Shown: piece after piece, positions 59,771 through 64,000 of the stretch
Numbering within the stretch: position 1 is the stretch's first letter
How the letters are laid out: every line of letters starts with the position of its first letter
Assembly: GCF_028389875.1 (NCBI RefSeq)
Contig: NC_084687.1
Location: 4,562,157 to 4,626,156 of the forward strand
Source: Rhea pennata
Taxonomy: Eukaryota > Chordata > Aves > Rheiformes > Rheidae
DNA: 64,000 nucleotides
Direction of reading: 5' to 3'
Position numbers and translations under genes: made by a program
Notes under the pieces: model-generated
What the model was told of the DNA's origin: nothing
Databases searched by the model: none
What the model saw: the letters and a program-made list of their open reading frames with translations, nothing else

Positions 59771-62700
59771 TCATGGAAATGTCAGTCTTCCGTCCTTATC
59801 GCTGTTTTTGGATGGCACCTGAGCTTGGAGTTGTTTTTCTGAGATTCCTGCTTTGCCCTGTACTGTTCTTTGCGTGTAAAAAAGAATGTAGGCCTGGGTT
59901 TTGCACACCTCCTCCACACTACATACATTCAGTTTGGAGTCATTGCAGTGGACCCAAAAACCTAGGAATCAAAGTGAGAAAGAGGACATCAGTAAGGGAG
60001 ACATCATTCTTTCTGACTGTATTTTGGAACTCTTTATAGGAGCCATCCACAGAGAAACAGGGTTATGCAGGAGAAAAGGCATCTTTACCTTTTCCTCATA
60101 AATACTTTGGAAAGGAGTTTCTAATAAGAAAAACATACCACTTCTGTGCTGTTAACACAGTTTAGAAATATGAAATCATAGTTCAACCAATTGTATATTT
60201 TGGCACAAAAATTTCACTAATAAAATAAAAATTTCTTGGAGATAGCCAATTTGTACCCCTTTCTCCATAAGTTAGAAGGCAGAATTGATACTACTTCAGC
60301 TGCAGAAAGAGACTGCTGGAAATTCATAAAAACCCTGCGGATGTTATTCATGAATAGTCCCTGTCCAGTTTCAAAACACTTTCTGTTTATCTCATCAGCC
60401 CAAAGATGCTAAGAAAAGACACCCAGCTGGAGCAGCCCCACAGAGTTACATAGTGTAAGAAAATGAACCGTTCATGCTGTTAACAACAAGCAATAAAAGG
60501 CATCCCAAAGGGCTACAAAGCAAAGAGCAGCAATCTGTGGTCCTTGTGCAAAAAAAGAAAACATGCTACTAGCAACACATTCTGGGAAACCAACTACTGA
60601 GTATCAGGAAACTTGATCGCGAACAACTTTGATTGTAAAGCTCTACAGCGCACTGCATCTACGGAACAAAGTACAAGCTGCTTGAATTTGTTTCCCCCGG
60701 AATAAGGCACACGCACCTCCCTCCGTGTTGTAGCAATATGCTGTGTAGTGTCCTGAGCCAAACCCTTTCCCGTGATGCATCACCACAGCGGAGAGGTCAT
60801 AGACAAAGGTCTCTTTGTCAAGAGAGGAGATAGAGTCCCTGCAGCAGTAAGGTTCCATGTTTAATACCTGGTCAAAGAGGACATGGACCCCAATCTTCTC
60901 ACGGTGATTGCGTTCAGACCACCTGCAAACACAAGTGCATGAATCAGGCTCGGGATTCCTCTTCTTGACAGTGATAAAGGGCTGCGGAAGCGCACGAACA
61001 GGAGGCGCAGAAACCTAGCCACTCCTGAGCAACTCTGAAGAGCCTTCACTGCTAGGATCAGATAAGCACTACATGCATTTTTCCTTCTACTTTTACTCTA
61101 ACATCCACTTCAGTTATATTTTGCATAAAATAGATATTATTACTGATGCCCTGAGGTATTTGTTGTGGTAGTTAGGATATTTTTGAGATTTGTAACAGCC
61201 AAACACAAAGAAAGCCAGACACCTATTGTGACAGTCAAACAACATTTAAAATACTCAATTACATAAACTTCCCACATCTCACAATTGCTTGCACTAACCA
61301 TTTTAGAAACTTCTCAAAATATTTACAACTTCTTCTGCTACATTTTATTCAATAGGTAAATGCACAATATTGGTTATTTAAACTATCCAACAACCTCTTC
61401 ACTCAACAGATCAGATCATCCTTCTCACAGCCACTGTTTCAAGTTATCTGCAAACTTAGACAGAGGTTACTGGGCATGATTCAAAGGAATTAGCATTAAT
61501 CTTTACAACTTGTTATATAGTGTGTGTATTAGAAAATGCACTAGGAACAGCCTGCTGATTTTAATTTAAATGCTACCCTGAGAAGGTATCAACACGTCTG
61601 GTTTGGGTAAAATGTTTATACACATGCACCTCCCACACTAATCAGTTGTTTCCAAAAAACCCAGCAGTAACACAATTGCTAGACATCATGCAAGGCATCC
61701 CACTCACCTGAATCGTTTAAGGTGCAGTCGGAGGACCTGAGGTAGTCTGTAAATCATTAACTGTTTTCTAGCTTCACTCAAAACAAGAGGTTTAGGAGAA
61801 GACTTTCGTCGTTTGCCTACCAAAAGAAAAAGATACCAGGCAGAGAATGTTAGATTGTAGATAATTTGCTGGGGGTGGGGGGGGAGGGCGGGAACATCAG
61901 GAACCCTTTTTTCTCTTCCAGTAGCAATAGTCCAGTTCACTGTAAGATGCACTCATAGGATGGAGACAGAAGTAAACACTATTTATGCATTCCTTCACAG
62001 AGGAGGAATTTCTTGGTCAGGAACAACTGGCTTAAAAATACCTAAACTTTTTCATTTTTGTGATGCTTATGAACACACCATCAGTTATCTGCTTCAAGCT
62101 GCTCCTGCTGACATTTCTGCTCTGAGAAACACAATAGAAATAGTAATAGAGGACTTGGGCCAAAGACTTCTAGGGTTGCAGCAGTTTCAACAGAAAAACC
62201 AGCAGCACACAAATAATACTATTTGACATCATATTACTTTAGAAGGTATGATCCATTTATTATACCACTACCATAAAGCTTGTACTAGCAAGCTTTACTA
62301 GCTCAAGAACATTAATACAAGTCAGAGGAAAATGCCTCCAGCAAGGTTCCAACTCTAGAAGTTCTGCCGCCCAAGAAAGAAAAGCAACAGCTAAGCAGAA
62401 ACTGGAAAAGAGGAAAAAAGGTTCCTCTTCCCAGTGAAAGCCTATTGCGCTTTCCAAAGCAGTAACATATGATTATATCATGAAGAAGACGGGTGGTTTT
62501 CAGAGTTTCCAATAAGAAACGGACCTGTTAATTACTTTTCTGCACCTTACTGCACCAGTTGGGAACAGATGGGTTGCTCCTCCTCTATCATGTCTGATTA
62601 GCAGTGCCCCATAGTTTTTGGCACCTACAAGCAGGCTACTTGCTTTTCCGTAAGATTTTTTTATCTGGTTAATGTCTCCTTAGCTATGTAACTCTGAAGT

Positions 62701-64000
62701 AACTGTTAAAATTCGGGCTTTCATCAACCACCATAGAAAACAGAGTTAAGATAAAAGTTGCACTGAGTCATATTGATACTTTGCAAACATCATCTGTGAA
62801 TAACAATCTGTTCAAACCATATTTGGTTTTCCTTCAAGGACTTCCACAAGTTAACGGCTATTTCCTAGCGTTTTGGGAAGACATGTGGTAACAGATTCAT
62901 TGTAAGTTGATAAACACAGTTCTACATGTATTTGTTATTTCAGCTGTACTGGTTGCAATATAAGTCAAATCATTGGAGTTTCCTGCCAAATGGGCAAATA
63001 TTTGCCATAAATACCTGCACGAAACAATTCAAATTCAGTGGAGTTAGTAACCTATCTGCATGATTATACAGAAGGCTGAGGTTTTTTCAGAAATATAATG
63101 ACCTTATAATTAGACCTACTAAAAGAAAGCAGAAGTCATCTTCTAGCTGAACATAGCAAAACACATGTATTCACATAACTGCTAATACATTGATGTGGGA
63201 CTAATGACAGTTCATCGCTTCCTGACAAAATTCCTGAAAATTCCCTATAGAAACTCTAACCTGGCAGCAGACCTTGAGAACTATGCCTTTGTGGCTTCTG
63301 GTTAAAGGAATCAATCAAGAATAGGCAGCACAAAGCATATAGATGACTCGTTAAACATGCACAAAGAGTTTGAGAAAACTGTCCTCTTCTTATCATATAG
63401 AAGTTGCATAGCTTTCCCACTATACAGCAGAGATGAGCAAAGCATAATGGAAAAGGTTTCTTCTCTTGTCTCTAAACCAAACACCCCTCAGCCTAAATTC
63501 TTACTGCAGTTGCCTCTCCCCCTAAAAACACAAGCAGGGGGAGCAGTTCTAAACTAGCTCATATTAAATCCTTAGCAAATCATGCTGCTGAATGGCAGAG
63601 ATGATAAAAGAATGAAATAATTCCAAACTGGTGCCTGAAGGAGCAGAAGCTATCAACAGGAAGAAACAAAACAGCATAATCAGTGAGGAAAAACAGTTTT
63701 CATAGACTCATAGGTCACAATACTAGTTTTTAGACACACAAAAGGTACATTGGAAGCCTCTCATTCAGAAAAACAGAGTGTGCTTCTAACCTGCAAAGAC
63801 AGGAGCAGCATCTGACTTACTGTTGCATTGGTCGCATGCATATATCCTCCCTTCCAGAGCTTCAGTTTCCGTGAACTTGGCCAACATTTCTGTCAGCATG
63901 CACTCTGCCTGGTTAACAGGGACAATCCCTTTCTCAATAGAATGATAGCGCTCCGGAAATTCCAGGGAAAGATCCCAAAAGGGCTCAACGGTGTTGGATT
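59771..64000 (-). CDS. USP49: Ubiquitin carboxyl-terminal hydrolase 49, C-terminal exons only
   Basis: Nuclear cysteine deubiquitinase; the family member in mammals removes ubiquitin from histone H2B. Four minus-strand coding exons are visible: from the window edge to 63821 (180 nt, partial), 61708-61816, 60717-60922 and 59771-59961. All have GT-AG junctions and matching phases, and together give about 228 C-terminal residues. Segments include [82 protein letters not shown], the His box [17 protein letters not shown], and [19 protein letters not shown]. The catalytic His and the downstream Asn/Asp of HCNDSK are intact. The Cys box and zinc-finger UBP domain lie beyond the window. The tail [20 protein letters not shown] separates it from its paralog USP44. 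Confidence 0.95.
61820..63815. other. USP49: USP49 intron, nothing further recognised
   Basis: AT-rich intron sequence. Short open frames on both strands lack family motifs. A G-rich run lies near 61.87-61.89 kb. Confidence 0.5.

Overview
The window is vertebrate nuclear DNA and almost certainly avian. Genes are intron-split with GT-AG junctions. A tRNA-Ile/CR1 composite SINE lies at about 25.4 kb, and CR1 ends of this kind are a bird hallmark. Short genes sit in an extremely GC-rich block, as on bird microchromosomes. Gene order is a pepsinogen cluster, FRS3, PRICKLE4, TOMM6 and USP49. This matches the human 6p21.1 neighbourhood, except that birds show a tandem pepsinogen array here.

Layout. 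(1) 1-18 kb: a minus-strand tandem array of aspartic-protease zymogens. It holds a pepsinogen-B-like gene cut by the window edge (1-2528), a relic of exons 1-2 (3522-3950), a full nine-exon pepsinogen-B-like copy killed by one in-frame stop (5795-9877), a relic of exon 1 (about 11.69-11.74 kb) and an intact nine-exon PGC (13795-17793). (2) 18-27.5 kb: non-coding, with one SINE. (3) FRS3 on the minus strand: five coding exons (27534-33282) and a probable non-coding first exon in a CpG island near 36.8-37.0 kb. (4) 36-50.4 kb: a very GC-rich block with a VNTR, PRICKLE4 on the plus strand (seven coding exons), an unrecognised minus-strand multi-exon gene model (45791-48985), a 39-bp minisatellite and TOMM6 on the plus strand with NRF-1/ETS-type promoter motifs. 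(5) 50.9-64 kb: AT-rich DNA with the last four coding exons of USP49 (minus) and a probable very long USP49 3' UTR running tail-to-tail into TOMM6.

The pepsinogens are secreted gastric zymogens. FRS3 is a membrane adaptor for FGF/neurotrophin receptors. PRICKLE4 is a LIM protein of the planar-polarity family. TOMM6 belongs to the mitochondrial outer-membrane translocase. USP49 is a deubiquitinase. They share a locus but no evident pathway. The most unusual items are the unrecognised GC-rich gene between PRICKLE4 and TOMM6, the birth-and-death history of the pepsinogen array, and a minisatellite that grades into the TOMM6 NRF-1 motifs.
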